Assembly (NCBI GenBank): GCA_003223115.1
Contig: QHXW01000267.1
Coordinates: 1 to 46,843 of the forward strand
Source of the DNA: Acidobacteriota bacterium
GTDB taxonomy: Bacteria > Acidobacteriota > Terriglobia > Bryobacterales > Bryobacteraceae
Length of the DNA: 46,843 nt
Reading direction: 5' to 3'
The notes under the pieces were generated by a model that was given only the letters and a program-made list of their open reading frames with translations, did no database searches and was not told the origin of the DNA. Of the stretch, positions 37,475 to 45,675 are shown piece by piece (within the stretch, counting starts at the first letter, position 1; every line of letters starts with the position of its first letter). The translations under genes were made by a program, and so were the position numbers.

Positions 37475-38590
37475 ATGAGCCTTTCGACTTTTTCATTTCC
37501 CACCACCATTGTCTTCGGCGCCGGCGCAGTCAACCGGCTTTCCGATGAGTTGAAGAAGCGCAATATTCGGAAAGCACTCCTCGTCACCGATGCCGGTCTC
37601 ACGCGCACGCCCGTATTCGAACGCGTCCGCAAGCTGGCCCCAACGGCGGAAGTTTTTTCGAAGGTCGATGCCAATCCCACGGAGCAAAATGTTCTGGACG
37701 GCGCCGAAGCATATCGCGCCGCGGGTTGCGATGCCGTAATCGCGCTGGGTGGTGGATCGCCCCTCGATGTCGCCAAAGCCATTCGTCTTCTGGCCACCCA
37801 TCAGGGTTCGCTAGCCGAATACGACGATCTCATCGATGGTTCCAATCGCATTTCATCAAACCTGCCGCCCAATATCGCCATTGCTACTACCTCCGGCACC
37901 GGCAGCGAAGTCGGACGCTCGGCCGTCATTACCATTAAAGCCACGAATCGAAAAACGGTCATCTTCAGCCCGTATCTGATCCCGTCCATCACGTTGGCCG
38001 ATCCGGAACTCACGCTCGATCTGCCTCCGCACATCACCGCCGGAACCGGCATGGACGCCTTTACGCACAATGTCGAAGCTTATCTGGCCAAGGGCTACCA
38101 TCCCATGTGCGAGGCCATCGCGCTGGCCGGTGCAAAACTCGTCTGGGATAATCTGCCGCGCGCCATGCAGACTCCACACGATCTCGAAGCACGCTCGAAC
38201 ATGCTGATGGCAGCCATGATGGGCGCTGTGGCGTTTCAGAAAGGTCTGGGCGCTGTGCACTCGCTCGCCCACCCGCTCTCCACTGATTGCGGCATGCACC
38301 ACGGCACTACGAACGCCATTCTGCTGCCCGTTGTCCTCGAATATAACAGGCCCGCTGTTCCCGAACGGATGGCGCAGCTCTCGGCCTTATTCGGCGGAGG
38401 CGATCCTGCAGAGCGCGTGCGCGAACTGAACCGTCGAGTGAATATCAAGGCGCGTTTGCGCGATTGGGGCGTGGCTGAATCCATTCTTCCCGCGCTCGCC
38501 GATAAAGCCGTTCAGGACGGATGCCACCTTCTCAATCCGCGTGCCTGCACACGCGACGATTTGCTGAATCTCTACCGCCAGGCATTCTGA
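37475..38590 (+). CDS. Iron-containing alcohol dehydrogenase (group III)
   Basis: A 371-residue Fe-ADH. NAD site: VIALGGGSPLDVAKAIRLLA. Metal-site region: TAGTGMDAFTHNVEAYLAKG (Asp, His) with GLGAVHSLAHPLSTDCGMHHG (two further His). Substrate region: GTGSEVGRSAVIT. It interconverts an aldehyde and an alcohol, for example succinate semialdehyde to 4-hydroxybutyrate or a propanediol-type reaction. It is the last gene of the amine operon, after a 70-base gap. Substrate inferred only from context. Confidence 0.92.
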   Translation: MSLSTFSFPTTIVFGAGAVNRLSDELKKRNIRKALLVTDAGLTRTPVFERVRKLAPTAEVFSKVDANPTEQNVLDGAEAYRAAGCDAVIALGGGSPLDVAKAIRLLATHQGSLAEYDDLIDGSNRISSNLPPNIAIATTSGTGSEVGRSAVITIKATNRKTVIFSPYLIPSITLADPELTLDLPPHITAGTGMDAFTHNVEAYLAKGYHPMCEAIALAGAKLVWDNLPRAMQTPHDLEARSNMLMAAMMGAVAFQKGLGAVHSLAHPLSTDCGMHHGTTNAILLPVVLEYNRPAVPERMAQLSALFGGGDPAERVRELNRRVNIKARLRDWGVAESILPALADKAVQDGCHLLNPRACTRDDLLNLYRQAF

Positions 38591-38638
38591 TTTTCCGCGG
38601 GTGTGGAGCGGCATCGCGCCGCCTGGCGCAAGAGAGGC

Positions 38639-38666
38639 TTGCCCGCCAGCCTCATAGTGCTACACT
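38639..38666 (+). promoter_or_regulatory. Putative promoter before the 38676 gene
   Basis: TTGCCC (38639-38644), 16-base spacer, TACACT (38661-38666). The ATG is ten bases after the end of the -10, so the transcript would have almost no leader; no Shine-Dalgarno is visible. Confidence 0.4.
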
Positions 38667-38675
38667 ATCGTTTCG

Positions 38676-39164
38676 ATGCAGGTACTTCAGGCGGGCCAGC
38701 ACAAGATCATTTTCTTGGAGCTGGACACCGAAACCATCACGAACGTCGCGAAGCAGGCTGGTTTCGCCGCCAGGTTGACCGAGTCGCAGCGCAATGTCGC
38801 CTTGGATCTTTCCGCCATCGGGCGCCAGTCGCCGCTATTGTTGTTCGACGCTGCCGACCCTGCAAATGTAGGCTGGTTCTCGCGCTGCCAGTTTTATATT
38901 GATGGCCGGACAGGAGCCGTGATGCAGACGCCCATCTCGCTGGCTAATCAGTCCGACCGTGGCGGCCGCCCGATTCCTAATGCGGTGCGCCTCACCATCT
39001 CGAAGGAATTGCCCGTGAGTTTTCGACTGCCCGGAAAGCAGGCGCTCACCGAGCAGGTTTTTTACGCGTTGTTTTACAATTTCCTCAATGCGCTCACCAG
39101 AAATGGCGTCGCAATTTGCGGCGGGACCATCGTCAAACCGCTGGTAGGCCGCACTGAAGCTTGA
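38676..39164 (+). CDS. Uncharacterised cytosolic protein, 162 aa
   Basis: I do not recognise this protein. It is 162 residues, without signal peptide or membrane segment, and looks like a compact alpha/beta fold. Strands include HKIIFLELDTETITNV and SPLLLFDAADPANV; the C-terminal helix is QVFYALFYNFLNALTRN and the end is VAICGGTIVKPLVG. Codon use and GC are like the neighbours, so it is probably native. It stands alone between the amine operon and the convergent isomerase pair and seems to have its own promoter. Confidence 0.7.
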   Translation: MQVLQAGQHKIIFLELDTETITNVAKQAGFAARLTESQRNVALDLSAIGRQSPLLLFDAADPANVGWFSRCQFYIDGRTGAVMQTPISLANQSDRGGRPIPNAVRLTISKELPVSFRLPGKQALTEQVFYALFYNFLNALTRNGVAICGGTIVKPLVGRTEA

Positions 39165-39191
39165 TCCCGTCTCTGCCTTCTGCCTCCTGAT

Positions 39192-39288
39192 CTGTGACTT
39201 CGAGTCAAGCCGTTTATTTCCAACATCGGCTGTCTCCCCAAAAACTGCGGCGCGGGAAGCCGGTAGTCGGCTGCGGTCGAAGTCACAG
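39192..39288. repeat. 97-bp element bounded by perfect 12-bp inverted repeats
   Basis: CTGTGACTTCGA (39192-39203) and TCGAAGTCACAG (39277-39288) are exact inverted repeats around a 73-base interior that has further pairing potential (GAAGCCGG, GCCG/CGGC). It lies in the gap between convergent genes. It could be a miniature inverted-repeat element or a long two-way terminator; there is no T-run. Confidence 0.55.
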
Positions 39289-39335
39289 GCTGTTCAATCC
39301 GGCACCGCCGGAGGCATGGCTGACTTCTTTCTTCT

Positions 39336-40373
39336 TCAGCTCTTCCAGCGCAAGCCCACTCTCAGCACTTTCTTTGCGTATTCCAAGCTGCGCTCCAAGT
39401 CCGCGCGCTGTTGCTCTTTGAGCGCTGCTTCAATCACCGGCGGTTGCTTACCACCGCCGCCAATCACCATTGATCCCATGTATGGGTGGCCGCTCTTGGC
39501 GAGTTCCACGAATCGCGAAAACTCTGACGCCTGCGCGTGCGGAAAATCTTTCCAGAACTCGGGCTCCAGATATGGCAGCGGCGTGGGCGGCCGTCCGGTA
39601 ATAATCTCGAGCTGCATGGCCGCTGTCGGGCAGAGCTTCTGATACAGCTCCAGGAACCGGCGGAAATCCACGGAGCCATCGCCCAGCGCCACCCATTGAG
39701 CCGCCGCGCCCTGCGGAGTTTCGAATACAGCAGAATCGCGGATGTGTGTGGTCACCACGTACGGTCCCAGCGTCTCGATCGTCACCAGCGGGTTCTCCAC
39801 CACCCACATCGGATTTCCACTATCCAGGCAGGAGCCCACAAAGTCCGTGCCCGATTCCTCGATCAGTAATTTCACTTCACGCGCCTGCATGTCGCCCGCG
39901 TGGTTCTCCACTCCAATCCGCACACCCAGGTTCAGCGCTTCCGAACGCACCGATCGCAGCGCTTTGATCGTGGCGTCCATGCACGCGTCCAAATGCGGAC
40001 GATCGCCGCGCGCGCCCATGTAGCATCGCATGGAGTGAGCACCGACAGCTTCGGCCGTGCGCAATCCCTTCAGCAGAAACTCCGCGGGACTGCTTTCCCG
40101 TGGATTCCAGCCGTGCGACAACGGGCAGATGCAGCCGATGCCCGCGTCAATCGCGATGCCCACGCGCTCTGCGTGTTCTTTCACTTTTGCCAGATGCTCC
40201 GCATCGAGGCTCTCATAATCCGACAGGCCCGAGAGCTGAATCGTGTCCAGCTTCAGGCTCGCGGCATAATCCAGAAGTTGAATGTCCTTCCAGTGGAAAT
40301 CGCGGATCGAATAACTATCGAAACCCAGCCGGATGCCTTCACCCGGCGCAGTTGCGTTGCTCAACTTTTCCAC
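39336..40373 (-). CDS. Sugar phosphate isomerase/epimerase-like protein without signal peptide
   Basis: A 345-residue TIM-barrel protein highly similar along its whole length to the upstream gene (40361-41434); shared stretches include GEGIRLGFDS/T-YSIRDFHWKDIQ, VENHAGDMQAREVK, SCLDSGNP and THIRDSAVFE. The metal residues (Glu in VENH, Asp in CLDSGN, His in TTHIRD, Glu in QLEII) are all kept. It differs at the N-terminus: it starts MEKLSNATAPGEG with no Tat signal. Its start overlaps the upstream gene's stop by 13 bases. So it appears to be a tandem duplicate that now works in the cytosol. Confidence 0.88.
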   Translation of the reverse strand: MEKLSNATAPGEGIRLGFDSYSIRDFHWKDIQLLDYAASLKLDTIQLSGLSDYESLDAEHLAKVKEHAERVGIAIDAGIGCICPLSHGWNPRESSPAEFLLKGLRTAEAVGAHSMRCYMGARGDRPHLDACMDATIKALRSVRSEALNLGVRIGVENHAGDMQAREVKLLIEESGTDFVGSCLDSGNPMWVVENPLVTIETLGPYVVTTHIRDSAVFETPQGAAAQWVALGDGSVDFRRFLELYQKLCPTAAMQLEIITGRPPTPLPYLEPEFWKDFPHAQASEFSRFVELAKSGHPYMGSMVIGGGGKQPPVIEAALKEQQRADLERSLEYAKKVLRVGLRWKS

Positions 40374-41434
40374 CTCACGCCCACGCCCAGCACTTTCTTG
40401 GCGTAGTCCAGACTTCGCTTCAGGTCCACGCGCTGCTGCTCCTTCATCGCGGCGGCAATCGCCGGTGGCTGCTTACCCCATCCCCCGATCACCATGGGAC
40501 CGATGTACGGGTGCCCGTTCTTAGCGAGGTTCAGAAAGCGCGCGAACTCTGAGGCCGGCGTTGCCGGAAACGCTTTCCAAAACTCTGGCTCGAGGTAAGG
40601 CAAAATATCCGGCGGGATGCCCGTGATGATTTCGAGTTGCATAGAGGCTTTCGGGCAGAGCCTCTGATACAGTTCCACGAACCGGCGCAGATCCACCGAA
40701 CCGTCTCCCAGCGAAACCCACTGCACTGCCGCGCCGCGCGGGTGCTCGAATACCGCTGAATCGCGAATGTGCGTAGTCACCACGTAAGGTCCCAGCGTTT
40801 CGAGCGTGAGCAGCGGGTCCTCCACCGCCCACAACGGATTTCCGCTATCCAGACACGAGGCCACAAAATCTTTGCCGGCTTCCTCGATCAACATTTTTAC
40901 TTCGCGCGCCTGCATGTCTCCCGCATGATTCTCGACTGCGATGTGGATGCCGAGATCCAAGGCTTCCGAGCGCACTGATTCGAGCGCCTTCACCGTGGCT
41001 TCCATGCAGCGCTCGAGATTGGCCCGATCTTCGCGCGACCCCATATTGCAGCGCATGGCTCGCGCGCCCACGGCTTGCGCCACACTTAGTCCCTTGCGTA
41101 GATAGGCCGTGGGATTTCCCTCTCTCGGGTCCCAGCTCTTGGACACATCACAGATGCAGCCGATGCCCGCGTCAATCGCAATACCCAAGCGCCGCGCGTG
41201 GTCCGTCACCCGCCCGAGGTGCGTCGGCTCGAGACTCTCGTAATCGCCGAGACTCGAAAGCTGTACCGTGTCCAATTTCAAACTCGCGGCGTAATCCAGA
41301 AATTGAATGTCTTTCCAGTGAAAATCGCGGATCGAAAAAGTATCGAATCCCAGCCGGATCCCTTCACCCGGCGCGCTCGCGGCAGTGGCCAGCGCTGCGC
41401 CCGAAGTCGCTTGCAGAAATGTTCGGCGAAGCAT
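40361..41434 (-). CDS. Exported sugar phosphate isomerase/epimerase-like protein
   Basis: A 357-residue TIM-barrel protein beginning MLRRTFLQATSGAALATAAS, a Tat-type signal (RRTFL) ending near residue 20. Metal site residues: Glu168 (VENHAGD), Asp196 (CLDSGNP), His222 (THIRD) and the late Glu in MQLEIITG. Probable role: isomerisation or epimerisation of a sugar in the periplasm. It is first in a two-gene minus-strand operon with its own duplicate, and divergent from the membrane protein at 41497. Confidence 0.88.
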   Translation of the reverse strand: MLRRTFLQATSGAALATAASAPGEGIRLGFDTFSIRDFHWKDIQFLDYAASLKLDTVQLSSLGDYESLEPTHLGRVTDHARRLGIAIDAGIGCICDVSKSWDPREGNPTAYLRKGLSVAQAVGARAMRCNMGSREDRANLERCMEATVKALESVRSEALDLGIHIAVENHAGDMQAREVKMLIEEAGKDFVASCLDSGNPLWAVEDPLLTLETLGPYVVTTHIRDSAVFEHPRGAAVQWVSLGDGSVDLRRFVELYQRLCPKASMQLEIITGIPPDILPYLEPEFWKAFPATPASEFARFLNLAKNGHPYIGPMVIGGWGKQPPAIAAAMKEQQRVDLKRSLDYAKKVLGVGVRWKS

Positions 41435-41496
41435 CTGACCATTTGTATCATGCTTTGTGTTAAGACGTAGAGTCGGATCTTCTCAGACGCAGAATC

Positions 41497-43101
41497 GTGA
41501 AACCCTCCTCTCCAACTTCTCTGGTCCAGCTTTGTTTCAGACTATTACTTGGCGTATCGGCGACCGCGCTCGCCGTTCGAAGTGTCGAAGGTTCTTTCTC
41601 CCCGCTCAACGCGGAGAGCTTCCTCGCGATATCGTTTGTCATTCTGATCTGGCTTCGATCGCATTCGGAGGCGCTACAAAAGCAGTCCGGTGCATGCCTT
41701 CTTTCGGGCCGCGATGCCGCGGTGGTGGCGCTGATTGCCGCATGTATCGTGATTTCATTCGCCGGCACGTTGCACTCGCCGCTGATCTTCGATGACTACA
41801 CGCACATCGACGATATGACGCATGCCACCTGGCGTGGTCTGATCGCTTCATTCACCATTCCCAACCGCCGAATCTTTTTTCGGCCCGTTGGCTTCGTCTC
41901 GTACTGGCTGGATTACAAATGGGCCGGTAACGCTCCATTCCGGTGGCATCTCTCGAGCCTCGCAGTCCATGCCTTGAATAGCGGCTTGATGTATGTGCTG
42001 CTGCGCCAATTCCGGATGGCGCGGCTGGCGGCCGGCGTTGGCGCGCTGGTGTTTGCGCTTCAGGCGTCGCGAGCCGAGGCCGTCTGCTGGACCGATGCGC
42101 GCTTCGACTTGCTCAGCACATTTTTCGTGATCCTCTGCCTGATTCTGCTGAATCGTTATCTGGACACCAACCGCGTGTGGCTTTTCCTGTTGTCGATTCT
42201 TTGGTGCACGCTGGCCATCTTCACCAAGGAAGCAACTTTTTGTTTGCCGCTTCTGGTGCTGTGCCTGATTCCGTTCAGAGACAGACAGTTCCGTTCTCGC
42301 TTGATTCAGGCCGCCATCATGTTGTCCGCGGTCTGTGTCGCTGGTTTCGCATACAGATGGTGGGTGCTCGAAGGGTTTGGTGGATATGCGGTCGTCAATC
42401 AGAGACCGGTTTTGGCCGATTTCAATTTCTTGCGAATCTCAAAGGCTCTCTTTTTCCGGCTCTGGGCGCTTCTGTATTTTCCAATCAACTGGTCGGTCGA
42501 GCCCGGCTGGCTTCTCAGAATTGGAATCGTGGCGATCGTGGCCACCATGGCCGCCTTTTGCCTGATCTCATCCGCGAACCGGTCACGGCTGGTAGCGGCC
42601 GTCGCCTTCGTGATCGCGTCCGCGCTGCCGGTAGCGCATTTACTTCTCATCGGCGCCGATATGAACGGTTCGCGGCTGCTGTACTTGCCGGTTGCCGGAG
42701 TGGCATTGATCTGGGGAGTGCTGTTCGATGGTCCCCAGAGTCTTCGCGCAAAACTCCTGCTGGGCGCAGGACTGCTGCTGTTTCAAGCGGCCGCGCTTCA
42801 GCACAATCTGCAAATGTGGCGTACGGTGCCTGTGCTCGCTCGCAACGCGTGCACCTCAATCGGAACCGAACTCGCCCGAGATCCGCGCCCTGTCGAGGTG
42901 CGCAATTTGCCCATCAAGCACCAGGGCGTTTACTTTTTAGCCAACGGCTTTCCGCAATGTGTGGCGTTGAATTCCGGCCAGGACGCAGGCCGCATTCGTA
43001 TCGATCGCGAGCCATATCCTCCGGTCGATCGAGCTGTTCGCAGATTATTTAAGTGGGACGACGAAAGCCAGAGCTTCAAGGAAATCATGGGCTCGAACTG
43101 A
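41497..43101 (+). CDS. GT-C-like polytopic membrane protein
   Basis: A 534-residue protein with ~10-12 hydrophobic helices, starting at GTG. After the second helix comes FDDYTHIDDMTHATWRGLI, an acidic periplasmic loop typical of GT-C glycosyltransferases. It is followed by RRIFFRPVGFVSYWLDYKW and PFRWHLSSLAVHALNSGLMY, as in the Tmem260/PMT-like proteins of bacteria. A C-terminal ~90-residue soluble tail ends the protein. It probably transfers a sugar from a lipid donor at the outer face of the inner membrane; the acceptor is unknown. Confidence 0.75.
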   Translation: MKPSSPTSLVQLCFRLLLGVSATALAVRSVEGSFSPLNAESFLAISFVILIWLRSHSEALQKQSGACLLSGRDAAVVALIAACIVISFAGTLHSPLIFDDYTHIDDMTHATWRGLIASFTIPNRRIFFRPVGFVSYWLDYKWAGNAPFRWHLSSLAVHALNSGLMYVLLRQFRMARLAAGVGALVFALQASRAEAVCWTDARFDLLSTFFVILCLILLNRYLDTNRVWLFLLSILWCTLAIFTKEATFCLPLLVLCLIPFRDRQFRSRLIQAAIMLSAVCVAGFAYRWWVLEGFGGYAVVNQRPVLADFNFLRISKALFFRLWALLYFPINWSVEPGWLLRIGIVAIVATMAAFCLISSANRSRLVAAVAFVIASALPVAHLLLIGADMNGSRLLYLPVAGVALIWGVLFDGPQSLRAKLLLGAGLLLFQAAALQHNLQMWRTVPVLARNACTSIGTELARDPRPVEVRNLPIKHQGVYFLANGFPQCVALNSGQDAGRIRIDREPYPPVDRAVRRLFKWDDESQSFKEIMGSN

Positions 43102-43120
43102 GGAATCGTGGCTTCTCGAG

Positions 43121-43140
43121 TGTTAGAGTGAACACTAACA
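43121..43140 (+). promoter_or_regulatory. Operator-like palindrome before the kinase pseudogene
   Basis: TGTTAG-AGTGAACA-CTAACA, with an overlapping AGTGTT/AACACT pair, lies 10 bases before the ATG at 43150. The form resembles a TetR- or LacI-type operator. The downstream gene is broken, so this may be a relic. Confidence 0.35.
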
Positions 43141-43149
43141 GTCAAGCTT

Positions 43150-45634
43150 ATGATATGCAGGTCATGCAGTCAGGAGGCCCCTGAGAGCAGCTGGTTTTGT
43201 GCGACTTGCGGAGCATCGTTGACGCCCGATGTGATTGTGACCCGCACCATCGCCGTAGCAGATCCCGGGCCCAAGCCAACCAGCGCATCAATTCTCACTG
43301 AAATCCGCATCGCGCGGCAGGTTTCGCATCCCAACGTTTGCCGCGTCTACGATCTCGGTGATGTCGAAGGCCAGCCGTACCTCTCGATGGAGTACGTGGA
43401 CGGTGAGGACCTCGGCTCGCTGATGCGGCGCATCGGCCGCCTGCCTCAAGATAAAGCTCTCGAGATTGCGCGCAAACTCTGTGCCGGTATCGCGGCGGCG
43501 CATGATCGAGGCGTTCTGCACCGCGATCTGAAACCTTCGAACATCATGATCGATGGGCGCGGTAACGTGCTGATCACTGATTTCGGACTGGCGGGCCTGG
43601 CCGACAGCTTCAAGACGCGGAGGTGCGCAACGGCACCCCGGCATACATGGCGCCTGAGCAGCTCGCCGGAAAAGAAGTCAGCACGCGCAGCGATATTTAT
43701 TCGCTCGGTCTGGTGCTCTATGACATCTTCACCTGAAGGCGCGCGTTCGAGGCGTCGAATGATGAACTGGTTCGGCTTCACACGGAAAGGTCGCCGACCA
43801 GCCCGTCCACGCTGGTGACGGATCTCGATCTGGCGGTGGAGCGCGTGATTCTGCGCTGCCTCGATCCGGACCCACGGAATCGACCGGCGTCGGCGCTTGC
43901 CGCTGCAGCCGCTTTGCCTGGCGTCGAACCTCTCGCAGCAGCCCTGGCAGCGGGTGAAACTCCTTCGGCCCCAGATCGTCGCAGCGTCGGGCGAAAATGG
44001 AGGCGTAGCGCTGCGCGTCGCAGGTCCATGCGTCGCAGCAGTGCTCATTGGATTGGTTGTCATCTTTTTTGCAGCGGCACGGACCAGCGCGCTGGAACAG
44101 CTGAACCTCGAGAAACCGCCCGATGTTCTGTTCGAAAAAGCTCGCGAGATCATCGCTCGCTTCGGCTACACGGCGACGCCCGTCGACACCGCTCGCGGAT
44201 TTATCTACGACGACGACTTCCTGCGTTACCTTGATGAGAAAGAAAAACCCAGGCACAGGTGGGGAACAGCACTTTCAGGCAGGCTTCATTGCTCACGTAC
44301 TGGTATCGCCAGAGTCCGCAATACATGGGTGCGAGCGAGCTCCAGGGCGAACTCATGGTGCCGGGAGTCGTGACGCGCCAGGACCCGGTTCCGATTGCAT
44401 CGGGAATGATCAACGTCGAGCTGGATTCCGAAGGGCGGCTCACGCGCTTCCAGGCGATTCCGCCGGAAGTGGAGAAGACTGCTCCTCGAGCCGGGGCATT
44501 CGATTGGAACGTGCTGTTCTCCGCAGCTGGGCTCGATCCCGCCGAGCCGGAGTGGAATTCTCTCGCTGTATTTGACGCGCGGGCCGCCTGGACCGGAACC
44601 TGGCCGGGCACGGAACGCCCGCTGCTGCATTGAGGCCGCAAGTTGTCGGGGAAAACCGGCCTTTCTTGCGTTGATTGGTCCGTGGACGCGGCCGGCCCGC
44701 ATGCAGCCGCGGGAGCTGACGCTAGGAGAGAAAGCCGGTCAACTAATCGCAGTGGTGTTATTGTTGATCCTGCTTTGCGGCGCGGTCTTTATGGCGCGGT
44801 GGAATTACAAACGCGGGCGCGGCGATCGTCGCGGCGCTTTCCGCCTGGCATTCTTCAGTTTTTGCGGACAACTGGCGTTGTGGCTGTGCCGCGTTCACTT
44901 TACTCCAACGGGCGGTACGCTCGGCCGGTTCATGTTGGCCATCAGCACGGCCCTGTTTACTTCCGGCACCATCTGGCTGCTCTATCTTGCGGTCGAGCCT
45001 TACATCCGGCGGCACTGGCATCAATCGATCGTTTCCTGGACTCGGCTCGCTGGCGGGCAGTGGCGCGATCCGCTGGAGGCCGCGATGTGTTGTTCGGAAC
45101 CGTGCTGGGGGTTCTCTGGAGGGTGATCTTCGAAATTCGTCACCTCACCGTGGCTCACCTGGGTTCCACTCCGGTGCTCATGACGGCCGACTACTTGATC
45201 GGAGGCCGGTTCGCGCTAAGCGCGTGCGTAGCGCAAATCCCGAATTCGATTCAGGCGACTTTGATTTTCTTTTTTCTCTTTTTCATCCTACGCGTGATTT
45301 TGCGAAAGCAGTGGCTTGCCGCGGCGGCGTTTTCGCTGATCTTCGCACTGCGGAAGGTGGCGGGCAGCAACCATCCGGCAGTCGATTTTTCCGCCATGAT
45401 CCTGATCTACGGGATCGCGGCGGTGGTTGTCGTGCGCTTCGGCCTGGTTGCGCTGGCTGCCGGGATCTTCACACAGCCAACATCTTGCTGAACGTGCCGT
45501 TCACGACGAATTTCTCAGCGTGGTATCTGACCGAGGCATTGCTCGCGGCACGCGCCATTGCGGCGCTGGCCGTTTGGGGATTTCGCACTTCGCTCGCAGG
45601 GCGTCCGCTTCTTCGGGAAGGATTGTTCGAGTGA
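43150..45634 (+). pseudogene. Membrane Ser/Thr protein kinase, N-lobe deleted and frameshifted
   Basis: Pieces in changing frames form one large kinase. First comes a zinc-ribbon start (MICRSCSQEAPESSWFCATC). Then it jumps to LTEIRIARQVSHPNVCRVYD: the Gly-rich loop and the catalytic Lys are missing (~65 residues deleted). The catalytic loop is kept ([19 protein letters not shown]). A shift near 43618 leads to [17 protein letters not shown] and [15 protein letters not shown], then an in-frame TGA at 43734. Further shifts follow near 43930, 44255, 44630, 45085 and 45480. The C-terminal part is a polytopic membrane domain (LIAVVLLLILLCGAVFMARW, TLIFFFLFFILRVILRK). At least six frame changes, one stop and one deletion make it non-functional. 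Confidence 0.88.
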
Positions 45635-45675
45635 CGTTCTGGCTACTACGGGTAGAAGCTCCGCGGCGTTCCGAG

